NCBI RefSeq assembly: GCF_003977665.1
Contig: NZ_RYYV01000005.1
Span: 308,153 to 372,152 of the forward strand
Source of the DNA: Dyella choica
Lineage (GTDB): Bacteria > Pseudomonadota > Gammaproteobacteria > Xanthomonadales > Rhodanobacteraceae
Direction of reading: 5' to 3'
Length of the DNA: 64,000 nucleotides
Notes under the pieces: model-generated
The model's database searches: none
The model's input: only the letters and a program-made list of their open reading frames with translations
Told to the model about the DNA's origin: nothing
Shown here: positions 7,510 through 16,437 of the stretch, piece by piece
Layout of the letters: every line of letters begins with the position of its first letter
How positions within the stretch are numbered: position 1 is the first letter of the stretch
Position numbers and translations under genes: made by a program

Positions 7510-10122
7510 GTGACCTCGAACGCCCCCGCGCCGCTGTCCGCCGGCGCACCCTGGATCGTGATGAAGTTCGGCGGCACCAGTGTCGCCACCTTGCCGCGTT
7601 GGCAGAACATCCGTGAACTCGTTTCCAGCCGCCGCGCAGAAGGCGCTCGCGTGCTGGTGGTCGTGTCCGCGCTCACCGGCATCACCGACGCACTCAAACA
7701 ACTGTGCGCCCAGGAAGACAAAGGCAAACGCATCGAGGCCTACAAGGCAATCGCGCAGCGTCACTACGAGTTGCTCGATCACATGCAGCTGCCAGTGCCC
7801 GAAACGCTGGCCGAGCGCCTGCGAGAGCTGGCTGGACTGGCCGAAGAAGGCCCGGCAGTGCTGGGCGAACTTGCATGGTCTGCGCTGGTACAGGCACATG
7901 GCGAGTTGATGTCCAGTGCGTTGGGTGCAACGTTTCTCTCGCACACCGGCGTACCCACGCAGTGGGTGGACGCGCGCGAATGTCTTGCGGCCATCGCGTT
8001 GCCGAACCAGAACGAACGCACCAAGCTGCTCTCGGCGATGGTCGAGGCCAAGCCTGATCCGGCCTTGAATGCGCGCCTGGAGCAGCTCGGCGAAGTGTTC
8101 ATCACGCAGGGTTTCATCGCGCGTGAATCGCAAGGCCGCACAGTATTGCTCGGCCGTGGCGGCTCGGATACGTCGGCGTCGTACTTTGGCGCACTGCTGA
8201 AAGCGCAGCGCGTGGAAATCTGGACCGATGTGGCTGGCATGTTCACCGCCAACCCGCGCCAGGTGCCGGGTGCACGCCTGCTGCAGAAGCTCGACTACGA
8301 AGAAGCCCAGGAAATCGCTTCCACCGGTGCCAAAGTACTGCACCCGCGCTGTCTGTCGCCGCTACGCGAGCCGCGGGTACCCATGCTGATCAAGGACACC
8401 AACCGTCCGGAGCTGGAAGGCACGGTGATCGGACCGGAAGTGCGCGAGCACGCGCCCAGCGTGAAAGCGATCAGTGCACGCAAAGGCATCACGCTGGTGT
8501 CGATGGAGTCGGTGGGCATGTGGCAGCAGGTCGGCTTCCTGGCCGACGTGTTCGCCCACTTCAAGCAGCATGGACTGTCGGTGGACTTGATCAGTTCGGC
8601 CGAAACCAACGTGACGGTGTCGCTGGATCCCACCGAGAATCTGCTTGATTCCGACGCGGTGGCGGCGCTGGCCAGCGATCTGGCCAAGGTCTGCCGCGTG
8701 AAAGTGATCGCGCCGTGCGCGGCGATCACCATGGTGGGGCGCGGCATGCGTTCGATGCTGCACACCTTGTCCGGTGTGCTGGCGGAGTTCGGCCAGCTGC
8801 GCGTGCATCTGATTTCGCAGTCGTCGAATAATCTCAACCTTACCTTCGTGGTGGACGAGAGCGTGGTCGACGAACTGATGCCGCGCCTGCATGAAATGCT
8901 GATCGCCGCGGGTGCGCTGCGTACCGACGACAGTGCCTTGTTCGGCCACAGCTGGCAAAGCCTGTATGGCAGCGGCGAAACGGTCATGGCAGCGGATGCA
9001 TGGTGGCGCAACGAGTGTCGCGATCGTCTGCTGGCGCTGGGTGCCGAAGCCACGCCACGCTACGTGTATCACCTGCCGACGGTGCGCAAGCAGGCGCGTG
9101 AGTTGAAGACGCTCACTGCGGTGGATCGCATGCATTACGCGGTGAAGGCCAATACCCATCCAGCCATCCTGCGTGCCCTGGCCGGGGAGGGCTTCGGCTT
9201 CGAATGCGTGTCGCCCGGGGAACTGAAGGCGGTCATGGCGGTGGTGCCCGAATCGGCCCCGTTGCTGTTCACGCCCAACTTCGCACCGCGCGAGGATTAC
9301 GCGTGGGCCTTGAGCACCCGCGCCACGGTTTCGCTCGATTCGCTGTATCCGCTGGAACACTGGGGCGAAGTCTTCCGTGGGCGCGAAATCGTGCTGCGTG
9401 TCGACCTTGGCCGCGGCCTGGGGCACCACGAGAAGGTGCGTACCGGCGGCAGCGGCAGCAAGTTCGGCCTGCCGGTGGATCAGCTCGACGCCTTCCTGCG
9501 GCTGGCCGACACCCACGGTGTGGCCGTGCGAGGTCTGCATGCACACCTTGGCTCGGGCATCCTCGACGTCAAGCACTGGGGCGAGGTGTACAGCCAGCTG
9601 GCCAGCATTGCCGAACGCATCGGCAGCGTGGCCTTCCTCGACATCGGCGGCGGCCTCGGTGTGCCTTCGCATCCGGGCGAGGCCAGTCTTGACATCGCGG
9701 CGCTGGACGAGACCTTGCGCAAGGTCAAGGCGGCCTATCCGTACTACCAGCTGTGGATGGAGCCTGGCCGTTACCTGGTGGCCGACGCGGGCGTGCTGAT
9801 TGCCCGTGTCACGCAGCAGAAAGGCAAGGGTTCATGGCGCTATCTCGGCGTGGATACCGGCATGAACAGTTTGATCCGTCCGGCGCTGTACGATGCCTGG
9901 CATGAAATCGTGAACCTCTCCCGTCTCGACGCAGAAGCCACCGCGCTTTACCAGGTGGTCGGCCCGATCTGCGAAAGCGGTGACGTGATCGGCTCCGACC
10001 GCCGCCTGCCGGAGGCGCAGGAAGGTGATGTGGTGCTGATCGCCCAGGCCGGCGCATACGGCAAGGTGATGTCCTCGCCGTACAATCTGCGGGATGAGGC
10101 GGAAGAGATCATTCTCGACTAA
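7510..10122 (+). CDS. lysAC: Bifunctional aspartate kinase / diaminopimelate decarboxylase
   Basis: An 870-aa fusion carrying the first and last steps of the DAP/lysine route. The N-terminal aspartokinase has KFGGTSV near its start, VVVSALTGITDAL, the GRGGSDTSAS substrate loop and two ACT-type segments (around VSMESVGMWQQVGFLADVFAHF and the following VTMVGRGM-like block). The C-terminal PLP-dependent LysA half has the lysine-bearing YAVKAN, a HLGSGI segment, a GGGLGVP loop and the CESGD substrate motif. This fusion is characteristic of Xanthomonadales. GTG at 7510 is preferred over TTG at 7477 because homologues begin just before the KFGGTSV strand, but the ribosome site is weak for both. Confidence 0.93.
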   Translation: MTSNAPAPLSAGAPWIVMKFGGTSVATLPRWQNIRELVSSRRAEGARVLVVVSALTGITDALKQLCAQEDKGKRIEAYKAIAQRHYELLDHMQLPVPETLAERLRELAGLAEEGPAVLGELAWSALVQAHGELMSSALGATFLSHTGVPTQWVDARECLAAIALPNQNERTKLLSAMVEAKPDPALNARLEQLGEVFITQGFIARESQGRTVLLGRGGSDTSASYFGALLKAQRVEIWTDVAGMFTANPRQVPGARLLQKLDYEEAQEIASTGAKVLHPRCLSPLREPRVPMLIKDTNRPELEGTVIGPEVREHAPSVKAISARKGITLVSMESVGMWQQVGFLADVFAHFKQHGLSVDLISSAETNVTVSLDPTENLLDSDAVAALASDLAKVCRVKVIAPCAAITMVGRGMRSMLHTLSGVLAEFGQLRVHLISQSSNNLNLTFVVDESVVDELMPRLHEMLIAAGALRTDDSALFGHSWQSLYGSGETVMAADAWWRNECRDRLLALGAEATPRYVYHLPTVRKQARELKTLTAVDRMHYAVKANTHPAILRALAGEGFGFECVSPGELKAVMAVVPESAPLLFTPNFAPREDYAWALSTRATVSLDSLYPLEHWGEVFRGREIVLRVDLGRGLGHHEKVRTGGSGSKFGLPVDQLDAFLRLADTHGVAVRGLHAHLGSGILDVKHWGEVYSQLASIAERIGSVAFLDIGGGLGVPSHPGEASLDIAALDETLRKVKAAYPYYQLWMEPGRYLVADAGVLIARVTQQKGKGSWRYLGVDTGMNSLIRPALYDAWHEIVNLSRLDAEATALYQVVGPICESGDVIGSDRRLPEAQEGDVVLIAQAGAYGKVMSSPYNLRDEAEEIILD

Positions 10123-10133
10123 TGGCGTCTGCT

Positions 10134-10157
10134 CCCTCTCCCTTTCGGGGGAGAGGG
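10134..10157 (+). terminator. Hairpin after lysAC
   Basis: A 9-bp perfect stem (CCCTCTCCC paired with GGGAGAGGG) with a 6-nt loop, 11 nt after the lysAC stop, followed by a G-rich tail. It is similar to the hairpin after fumA. It may attenuate read-through into murL rather than stop it, because there is no T-tract and murL starts only 56 nt later. Confidence 0.4.
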
Positions 10158-10212
10158 TTGGGGTGAGGGGCAACCTCGCGAAGTGTTAGCAATGAAGCCG
10201 GAGCTGTTTTAA

Positions 10213-11562
10213 GTGACCCAACCGATCCAACCCCGCCTGACCCAGGTTTTCCGCTTCGTCCGCGCGAGCTATGCCGACGGCGTGGCCGAGCTGGCGTATG
10301 CCTTCGACCAGGGCGAGGAATTGATCGAACGCGTGCGCTTTCCCGCGCCGCCCGCACTGACGCCGGAGCGAAAGCATGCTTTTGCAGCAGCGCTGAAATT
10401 GCTGCATCTGATCGCCGGCATCAGCTACTACAAGGCGGGCGTGCCGCCGAGCATCGAGGTGGCCTACGGTCCGCTCGACGATGCCACGGCAAACCTGCTG
10501 GATGACCTGTACCTGCATGGCCTGGCCGAGTTCGCCTATCGCAACGGATTGGATTTGCGCGGACGTATCGCGTTTCCCCGTTCTGGCGAGCCGCCGGGTA
10601 AAGTGGAAGCGCCCGCCTTGCATCTCCCCAAGCGCACGCTGGTACCCATCGGCGGCGGCAAGGATTCCGTCGTCGCGGCGGAAGCGATCAAGCGGATCGG
10701 TGGTGAGGCCACCGCAGTCTGGGTGGGCAATTCGCCGCTGATCGCGGCATGCGCCGAACGCACCGGCCTACCCTTGCTCAACATTCAGCGCGAACTCGCG
10801 CCAGGCCTGTTCGAATTGAACCGGCTCGGCGCGTGGAACGGCCATATTCCGGTGACGGCCGTCAATTCAGCCATCCTCGCCGTAGCGGCGGTGCTCTACG
10901 GCTATGACAGCATCGCCTTTGCCAACGAGCGTTCCGCGTCGGCCGCAACGCTGGAGTACGAAGGTCAGCAGGTCAACCATCAATGGAGCAAGGGCTATGC
11001 CTTCGAGCAGTTGCTCAGTGATTGGCTGCATACGCATGTCGCTGCCGATCTCGACTATTGCTCGCTGCTGCGCCCGTTCTCGGAGCTCGCGATTACGCGC
11101 GCGTTCGCCAAGCACACACCGTATTTCGATGTCTTCTCCAGCTGCAACCGCAACTTCAAGATCCTGGGCCCCAAGCCGGCCGATCGCTGGTGCGGCCAAT
11201 GTCCGAAGTGCCATTTCGTGTTCCTGGCGTTAGCGCCGTTTCTGCCCAAGCCGCGCCTGCTCACCATTTTCGGTCGCAATCTGCTGGATGACGAATCGCA
11301 AGCCGCTGGCTTCGATGCTTTGCTTGAGTATCACGATCACAAGCCGTTCGAGTGCGTGGGCGAAGGTGCGGAGGCGCGCGCTGCCATGTACGCGTTGAGC
11401 CAGCGGCCGGAATGGCAGGAAGACGCACTCGTCGCGCGTTTCCGCAGTGAAATCCTGCCGCAGCTCGACGTTGCGCAATTGGCGCTGGAACCCTGGTTGC
11501 AGCCTTCCAGCGAGCATCGCGTGCCGAAGCGCTTGCAGGCGGCGCTGGCAGCGATCGCCTGA
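10213..11562 (+). CDS. murL: UDP-MurNAc-L-Ala-L-Glu epimerase MurL
   Basis: A 449-aa cytoplasmic protein with the features of MurL of Xanthomonas: the N-terminal FRFVRASYADGVAELAYAF region, a P-loop-like GGGKDSVVAAEAI (about 151-163) typical of ATP-PPi enzymes, the AVNSAILAVAAVLYG helix, SSCNRNFK and the CGQCPKCHFVFLALAPF cysteine block near the C-terminus. MurL uses ATP to invert the terminal L-Glu of UDP-MurNAc-L-Ala-L-Glu to D-Glu, bypassing glutamate racemase. The call is strengthened by murD2 starting 1 nt after its stop. Start is GTG with a weak GGAG upstream. Confidence 0.88.
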   Translation: MTQPIQPRLTQVFRFVRASYADGVAELAYAFDQGEELIERVRFPAPPALTPERKHAFAAALKLLHLIAGISYYKAGVPPSIEVAYGPLDDATANLLDDLYLHGLAEFAYRNGLDLRGRIAFPRSGEPPGKVEAPALHLPKRTLVPIGGGKDSVVAAEAIKRIGGEATAVWVGNSPLIAACAERTGLPLLNIQRELAPGLFELNRLGAWNGHIPVTAVNSAILAVAAVLYGYDSIAFANERSASAATLEYEGQQVNHQWSKGYAFEQLLSDWLHTHVAADLDYCSLLRPFSELAITRAFAKHTPYFDVFSSCNRNFKILGPKPADRWCGQCPKCHFVFLALAPFLPKPRLLTIFGRNLLDDESQAAGFDALLEYHDHKPFECVGEGAEARAAMYALSQRPEWQEDALVARFRSEILPQLDVAQLALEPWLQPSSEHRVPKRLQAALAAIA

Positions 11563-11563
11563 C

Positions 11564-12922
11564 ATGCGTATCGCGGAACTGGCCGGCAGGCGGGTTGCGA
11601 TTTGGGGTTTCGGCCGCGAAGGGCGTGCCGCCATCCATGCTCTGCGCAAGCGTCTCCCCGAGCTGCCGCTTGCACTCTATTGCAGCGAGTCCGAGGCCGC
11701 CCAAGCACAAGCTTTCGATTCGTCGCTGCGGATCTATCCGAGTGAACCGGATGCCGTCGCCCTCAGCGCCTACGACGTGGTCATCAAGTCGCCGGGCATT
11801 TCCGCTTACAAGCCGGCCATCATCACGGCACAAGCGCAAGGCACGCATTTCACTTCCGGTACCGCGTTGTGGTTTGCGGAGAATCCGCAAGCGCGTGTGG
11901 TGGCGGTGACCGGTACCAAGGGCAAGAGCACCACGACCGCCCTGATTGCGCATCTTGCCCGCGTACAAGGCGTGCGCACCGCGCTGGCCGGCAATATCGG
12001 CTTGCCGTTGCTTGAACTGCTCGACAGCCAAGCCGAGCTTTGGGCGATCGAGCTGTCCAGCTTCCAGACCGGCGAAGCAGGCCAACTGGAACTGGGCGTG
12101 ATTACGAGCCTTTATGAGGAGCACCTCGACTGGCATGGCTCGCGCGAACGTTATGTGGCCGACAAGCTCAAGCTGGTCGACCAGGCAAAGCGGCTGCTGG
12201 TGAACGCCCAGCAACCTCCATTGTTGGAGAAAACAGAGCATCACCCGCATCGTTTGCTGTTTGGGCGCACAGATGGATGGCATGTGGCAGAGGATGTCAT
12301 TCGTTGCGGTATCACGGACGTATTTCCGTTGCAGCGAATCTCGGTTCCTGGTGCGCACAATGCATTGAATGCATGCGCGGCATTGGCTGCGCTGGAGGCC
12401 ATGGGGGTTGATGCCATGGCGGCGGCGCAAGGCTTGGCGTCGTTTCACCCACTGCCGCATCGCCTGCAGCCGTTGGGTGAACGTGATGGCCTGCAATGGA
12501 TCAACGACTCCATCAGCACGACGCCGCAGGCTACGCTTGCAGCACTTGAAAGCCTGCACGGCCGGGAGATCACCGTCATCGTCGGCGGCCACGACCGCGG
12601 CCTGGACTGGGCTCCCTTCGTTGATGCCGTGAAATCGCGCAAGGCGCTGCGCATCGTGGCGCAAGGCGCCAATGGCCAGCGCATTGCCGCCGCTTTGCGT
12701 GCTTCCAGGTCAGAAGTGCCATTGGGCGATGTCGACAAGCTTGCGGATGCCATCGAGATGGCGCGCACCATAACGCCGGAGGGGGGCACAGTGGTACTGT
12801 CGCCTGGAGCGCCGAGCTTCGACCAATTCCACGATTACGCAGAGCGCGGCAAGCGGTTTGCAGAAATGGCAGGGTTTGATGGAAGCAAGATAGCCGGCAT
12901 CGTCGGATTGGGCATTGCCTAA
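11564..12922 (+). CDS. murD2: UDP-MurNAc-L-alanine:L-glutamate ligase MurD2
   Basis: A 452-aa Mur ligase. Seen: the N-terminal Rossmann-like VAIWGFGREGRAA, the ATP-binding TGTKGKSTTTALIAHL (about 113-128), LSSFQ, the central HNALNACAALAALEA and the C-terminal INDSISTTPQATLAALES and GGHDRGLDW. It is shorter in the N-terminal part than many MurD proteins and is paired with MurL. In this route it adds L-Glu (not D-Glu) to UDP-MurNAc-L-Ala, and MurL then epimerises it. The ATG at 11564 directly follows the murL stop. Confidence 0.88.
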   Translation: MRIAELAGRRVAIWGFGREGRAAIHALRKRLPELPLALYCSESEAAQAQAFDSSLRIYPSEPDAVALSAYDVVIKSPGISAYKPAIITAQAQGTHFTSGTALWFAENPQARVVAVTGTKGKSTTTALIAHLARVQGVRTALAGNIGLPLLELLDSQAELWAIELSSFQTGEAGQLELGVITSLYEEHLDWHGSRERYVADKLKLVDQAKRLLVNAQQPPLLEKTEHHPHRLLFGRTDGWHVAEDVIRCGITDVFPLQRISVPGAHNALNACAALAALEAMGVDAMAAAQGLASFHPLPHRLQPLGERDGLQWINDSISTTPQATLAALESLHGREITVIVGGHDRGLDWAPFVDAVKSRKALRIVAQGANGQRIAAALRASRSEVPLGDVDKLADAIEMARTITPEGGTVVLSPGAPSFDQFHDYAERGKRFAEMAGFDGSKIAGIVGLGIA

Positions 12923-12927
12923 GCCAT

Positions 12928-12955
12928 GTAGGCTGGGATGGTCATCCCTGCCTAT
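12928..12955. repeat. GTAG-headed palindromic repeat (REP/SMAG-like)
   Basis: GTAGGCTGGGATGG, then a near-complementary arm ending CCTAT. It fills the gap between the convergent murD2 and tetR genes. Its right end, read on the minus strand as ATAGGC, supplies the TAG stop of the TetR gene. Confidence 0.75.
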
Positions 12956-13575
12956 CCGGCACCGGCACAAATCATCTTCGCGCCGGCGACTGCCGTCAGC
13001 CGTAGGGCAGCACGCGCATCGCCTGCGCGCGAACGCAGGGCCAAGGTGTGCAGGATGGCCGAGGCAAGCTTTGCCAGCACGGCCGGTTTGGTCAAGGCAG
13101 GAATCTCTCCCTGCTTGTGCGCGCGCCTGAAACGCCGCTCAAAGGCGTCGTCGAAGCTTTTCAAGCCCTGGCCAAGCTTTTCGCGCACCTCGGCATCGTT
13201 CATCGCTTCGGCCAGCGACGTACCGATGAGAAAACAGCCGTGTGCGTCGTCGTTCGACGGGAAGTACATTTCAAGGGCGAGGTCATAGACCCGCATCAAT
13301 GACTGTTCCAGTGGCATATCCGCGGCCAATGCAGTTTCCATGGCCAGCTCGCCGGCGGCGATATAGCGATCCATGGCGCACAGATAGAGCGCCCGCTTGT
13401 CACCGAAGGCGGCATACAGGCTCGGGCGATTCATACCGGTTGCCGCGCTCAGATCGTCAAGCGAAGTACCGGAGTAGCCCTGTCGCCAGAAGGTGTCTCG
13501 TGCGTCCGCAAGCGCCTGCTGCGGATCGTAGGCGCGTGGTCGCCCGCGCCGTGGCCTGGGTTCTTTTTGTACCAT
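12952..13575 (-). CDS. TetR/AcrR-family transcriptional regulator
   Basis: 207 aa. A basic N-terminal tail (PRPRRGRPRAYDPQQAL) leads into the TetR helix-turn-helix GYSGTSLDDLSAATGMNRPSLYAAFGDKRALY (about 33-64). The variable ligand-binding domain follows. It is divergent from the GST gene, 63 bp apart, with dyad sequences in between, so it most likely represses that gene and itself in response to an electrophile or similar ligand (inference). The ATG at 13575 is chosen because upstream codons run through the promoter region. The stop codon TAG lies inside the neighbouring palindromic repeat. Confidence 0.88.
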   Translation of the reverse strand: MVQKEPRPRRGRPRAYDPQQALADARDTFWRQGYSGTSLDDLSAATGMNRPSLYAAFGDKRALYLCAMDRYIAAGELAMETALAADMPLEQSLMRVYDLALEMYFPSNDDAHGCFLIGTSLAEAMNDAEVREKLGQGLKSFDDAFERRFRRAHKQGEIPALTKPAVLAKLASAILHTLALRSRAGDARAALRLTAVAGAKMICAGAG

Positions 13576-13624
13576 TTTGTATAAAAATTTGACCGTCGGT
13601 AATTTTGTGCAATATAGTACAAAA
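13576..13624 (+). promoter_or_regulatory. Promoter and candidate TetR operator for the GST gene
   Basis: A sigma-70-like promoter: TTGACC at 13589-13594, an 18-nt spacer and TATAGT at 13613-13618, with an AGGAG ribosome site before the GST ATG. The -35 box overlaps the dyad ACCG-t-CGGT (13592-13600). A second, wider inverted pair, TTTTGTA (13575-13581) and TACAAAA (13618-13624), brackets the promoter. Their position between tetR and its divergent target suits repressor binding; the binding itself is inferred. Confidence 0.6.
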
Positions 13625-13638
13625 AATAGGAGCTCTAC

Positions 13639-14274
13639 ATGAATCTGTACTTTTCCCCGTTGGCTTGCTCGATGGCTACCCGTATCGCGTTCTACGAGGC
13701 AGGCGCCGAGGCCGAATTCACCCAGGTCGACACCAAGGCCAAGTCCCTGGCCGACGGGGCGGATTTCTATGCCATCAACCCGCTGGGCCAGGTGCCGGTA
13801 TTGCGCACCGGCGAAGGTTTGTTGCTGACCGAAAACACGGCGATTCTGCCGTTCGTCGCCGAGCAGTTCCCTGCGTCCGGGCTTGCACCGGTGGGGGCAG
13901 CAGAGCGTGCCAGCATGCAGCAGTGGCTGGGCTTCATCAGTACGGAGCTGCACACGGCGGTATTCATTCCGCTGCTGGATTCGAAGGCGCCGGACGGGGC
14001 CAAGGCGTATGCGCGCGAAAAGGCAGGGCTGCGCTTGGACGTGCTGCAACGACACCTGGCATCGCGACTATTCCTGCTCGGCCATTTCACCGTGGCAGAC
14101 GCCTATCTGTTCGTGGTGTTGAACTGGGCTGCGTTCAGTGGCATCCAATTGCAGCAGTGGCCGGGCGTGGCGGAGTACTACCAGCGCCTTGCCGCGCGCC
14201 CCAGTATTGCAAGAGCGCTATCCGAGGAGATAGTCATGTACAACGAACAGCGCTCCAAGCGTGCAAAAGCCTAA
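13639..14274 (+). CDS. Glutathione S-transferase family protein (beta-class-like)
   Basis: 211 aa. The thioredoxin-fold N-terminal domain begins MNLYFSPLACSMATRI with Cys10, the residue characteristic of bacterial beta-class GSTs. It is followed by NPLGQVPVL (cis-Pro loop) and LTENTAILPFVAEQ (the E-N/S-T glutathione gamma-Glu site). The all-helical C-terminal domain has the HFTVADAYLFVVLNW helix with the N-capping motif. Role: glutathione conjugation or peroxidase-type detoxification in the cytoplasm. It is probably controlled by the divergent TetR protein. Confidence 0.9.
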   Translation: MNLYFSPLACSMATRIAFYEAGAEAEFTQVDTKAKSLADGADFYAINPLGQVPVLRTGEGLLLTENTAILPFVAEQFPASGLAPVGAAERASMQQWLGFISTELHTAVFIPLLDSKAPDGAKAYAREKAGLRLDVLQRHLASRLFLLGHFTVADAYLFVVLNWAAFSGIQLQQWPGVAEYYQRLAARPSIARALSEEIVMYNEQRSKRAKA

Positions 14275-14298
14275 GCCTCCTGGGGCGCTTAATGCACG

Positions 14299-14332
14299 AA
14301 AAAGGCCGTGCCCCGAGAGGTACGGCCTTTTT
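14299..14332. terminator. Bidirectional rho-independent terminator
   Basis: An 11-bp stem (AAAAAGGCCGT paired with ACGGCCTTTTT) with a 12-nt loop gives an A-tract on one side and a T-tract on the other. It sits between the convergent GST and M13 peptidase genes and can end both transcripts. Confidence 0.85.
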
Positions 14333-14352
14333 GCTTTGTCGTCCCGGCGTGA

Positions 14353-16437
14353 CTACCAGATCTTTACCCGCTGATCCGGCGCCAGATAGAGCTTCTCGCC
14401 CGGCTTCACATCGAAGGCGTCATACCAGCCATCGATGTTGCGCACGGTCAGCGCGCGAAACGCCGCCGGCGCGTGCCCGTCGGTGGCTAGGCGCTGGCGT
14501 TGTGCCGCATCGCGGATCTTGGAACGCCAGGCCTGCCCGAACGCCAGGAAGAAGCGCTGGTCGCCGCTGAGGCCGTCGATCACCGGCGCCGGCTTGCCAC
14601 CGAGCGATTTGTGATAGGCGGCATAAGCGGCGGTCAGGCCGGAGACGTCGGCAATGTTCTCCCCCAGCGTCTGCTGGCCGTTCACATGCAGGCCGGGCAG
14701 GGGCTCATATTGGTCGTACTGCTTGACCAGCTTCTGCGTCGCGGACTGGAAGTGCGCGGCGTCTTCGGGCGTCCACCAATTTTCCATCCTGCCCTGCGCG
14801 TCGAAATCGGCGCCGGTGTTGTCGAAGCTGTGGCTGATTTCGTGGCCAATGATGGCGCCGATGGAGCCATAGTTGGCGGCGGCATCGGCGTTCGGGTCGA
14901 AGAACGGCGACTGCAGGATCGCGGCCGGGAAGTTGAGGGCGTTCTGCAGCGGCAGGTTCACGGCGTTGACGGTCTGTGGCGTCATCCACCACTCGCCCTT
15001 GTCCACCGGCTGGCCGAGCTTGGCGAGCTGATGCTTGTATTCCAGTGCCGCGGCGCGTTCATGATTGCCGAGCGGATCGTCAGCGCGAATTTCCAGCGTG
15101 CCGTAGTCGCGCCAGCTATCCGGGTAACCGACGCTTACGCGCAGTGTAGCGATTTTCTCCTTGGCCTTGGCGCGCGTCGCGGGAGTCATCCAGGCGAGCG
15201 TATCCAGGCGCTCGTCGAAGGCCGCAACGATGTTCTTCACCAGCGCCTCCACCTTGGCCTTCGAAGCAGGCGGGAAGTAGTGCTTTACGTAGAGCTGGCC
15301 TACTGCGTCACCGAGGTCGATGTTGGTGGCGCTGACCGCGCGTTTCCAGCGATCCTGCTGCTTGGGCGTACCTTGCAGCGTAGTGCCGTAGAAATTGAAG
15401 CTGAGATCCACATACGCCTTGGGCAGCAGCGGCGTGGCCTGGTTCAGTGCGTGATAGCGCAGCAGCTGCTTCCAGGCGTCGATCGGCTCGCTGCCCACCA
15501 GCTTGGCAATGCCGGTGGTGGCGGAGGGCTGCCAAACGTCGATCTGCTGCTGGTTATCCAGGCTGGCTGCCTTGAAGTAGGCGGACCAATTGAGTCCCGG
15601 CGCCTTCTGCGCAAAGTCGCTCCTGCTCCATACATTATTGGCCTTGTGCACGTCCTCGCTGTCGACCAGGTTTTCCTGCGCCTGAGCAATCTTGGTTTCC
15701 AGCGCAATGATGGTTTTGGCCTGGGCTTCCGCATCCGGCGTGCCGGCGAGCTTCAGCAGCGAGCTTACGTAGGCCTGATACTTCGCGCGAGTTTCGACCA
15801 TGTCCTTGTCTTGCGACAGGTAGTAGTCGCGACTAGGCATCGCGATGCCGCCCTGCAGCAGGTACGCCATATTGTGCGACGAATCTTCCAGCCCCTGCGT
15901 CACGAACAGGCCGAACAGGTGATCGGTATGGAAGTTGGTGCTGTTGATCGGATCGACGTCAGCGCGCAGCTGGCTGCCGAGCACGCTGGCCAGGTCGTCG
16001 CGGGTCTTGATGGCATCGATACGGTCGAAGTCGGACTTCAGCGGAGCGAGGCCCAGCTTTTCGATGTTGGCCTCATTCATGTAGGCCGCGTAGTAGTCGG
16101 CAATCTTGCGCTCGTTGGAGCCGGTGGCTGCGTGGGCCTGCGCCACGTTGCGGATCAGCTGCGAGGTCTGCTTTTCGGCCAGCTGATACACCTGCAGGAA
16201 GGTGCCAGTGCCGGGGCGATCGGCCGGGATCTGCGTGTTCTTCACCCAGACGCCGTTGGCGTAGTCGAAGAAGTTGTTGCCGGGCTTGACGGCATGGTCG
16301 ATACCTTTGAGATCGATGCCGATGTCCGTGCGAGCGGCTTGGGCCGTCGGCGCGTTATCCTCGGCGCCAGGTGCTGCGGCCAGGACAGTGCTGCTGGTCA
16401 GCATGGCCGCGGTGAGAACCCATCTGAATCGCTGCAT
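14353..16437 (-). CDS. Secreted M13-family (PepO/neprilysin-like) metallopeptidase
   Basis: 694 aa. A signal peptide (MQRFRWVLTAAMLTSSTVLAAA) is followed by the M13 N-terminal domain (GIDHAVKPGNNFFDYANGVWVKN) and the catalytic domain. That domain has the zinc site HEISH (about residue 530; HExxH) and ENIADVSG (third zinc ligand Glu and catalytic-supporting Asp), preceded by the NALNFPAAILQSPFFDP region. The protein ends RVKIW, as is usual for the family. It cleaves peptides outside the cytoplasm. The ATG at 16437 is used because AAAGG lies at a proper distance from it. The GTG three codons upstream overlaps that site. Confidence 0.92.
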   Translation of the reverse strand: MQRFRWVLTAAMLTSSTVLAAAPGAEDNAPTAQAARTDIGIDLKGIDHAVKPGNNFFDYANGVWVKNTQIPADRPGTGTFLQVYQLAEKQTSQLIRNVAQAHAATGSNERKIADYYAAYMNEANIEKLGLAPLKSDFDRIDAIKTRDDLASVLGSQLRADVDPINSTNFHTDHLFGLFVTQGLEDSSHNMAYLLQGGIAMPSRDYYLSQDKDMVETRAKYQAYVSSLLKLAGTPDAEAQAKTIIALETKIAQAQENLVDSEDVHKANNVWSRSDFAQKAPGLNWSAYFKAASLDNQQQIDVWQPSATTGIAKLVGSEPIDAWKQLLRYHALNQATPLLPKAYVDLSFNFYGTTLQGTPKQQDRWKRAVSATNIDLGDAVGQLYVKHYFPPASKAKVEALVKNIVAAFDERLDTLAWMTPATRAKAKEKIATLRVSVGYPDSWRDYGTLEIRADDPLGNHERAAALEYKHQLAKLGQPVDKGEWWMTPQTVNAVNLPLQNALNFPAAILQSPFFDPNADAAANYGSIGAIIGHEISHSFDNTGADFDAQGRMENWWTPEDAAHFQSATQKLVKQYDQYEPLPGLHVNGQQTLGENIADVSGLTAAYAAYHKSLGGKPAPVIDGLSGDQRFFLAFGQAWRSKIRDAAQRQRLATDGHAPAAFRALTVRNIDGWYDAFDVKPGEKLYLAPDQRVKIW

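Noticed and set aside
14299..14332. Riboswitch or attenuator
   Set aside because: Simple hairpin with A- and T-tracts between convergent genes; a bidirectional terminator explains it fully.
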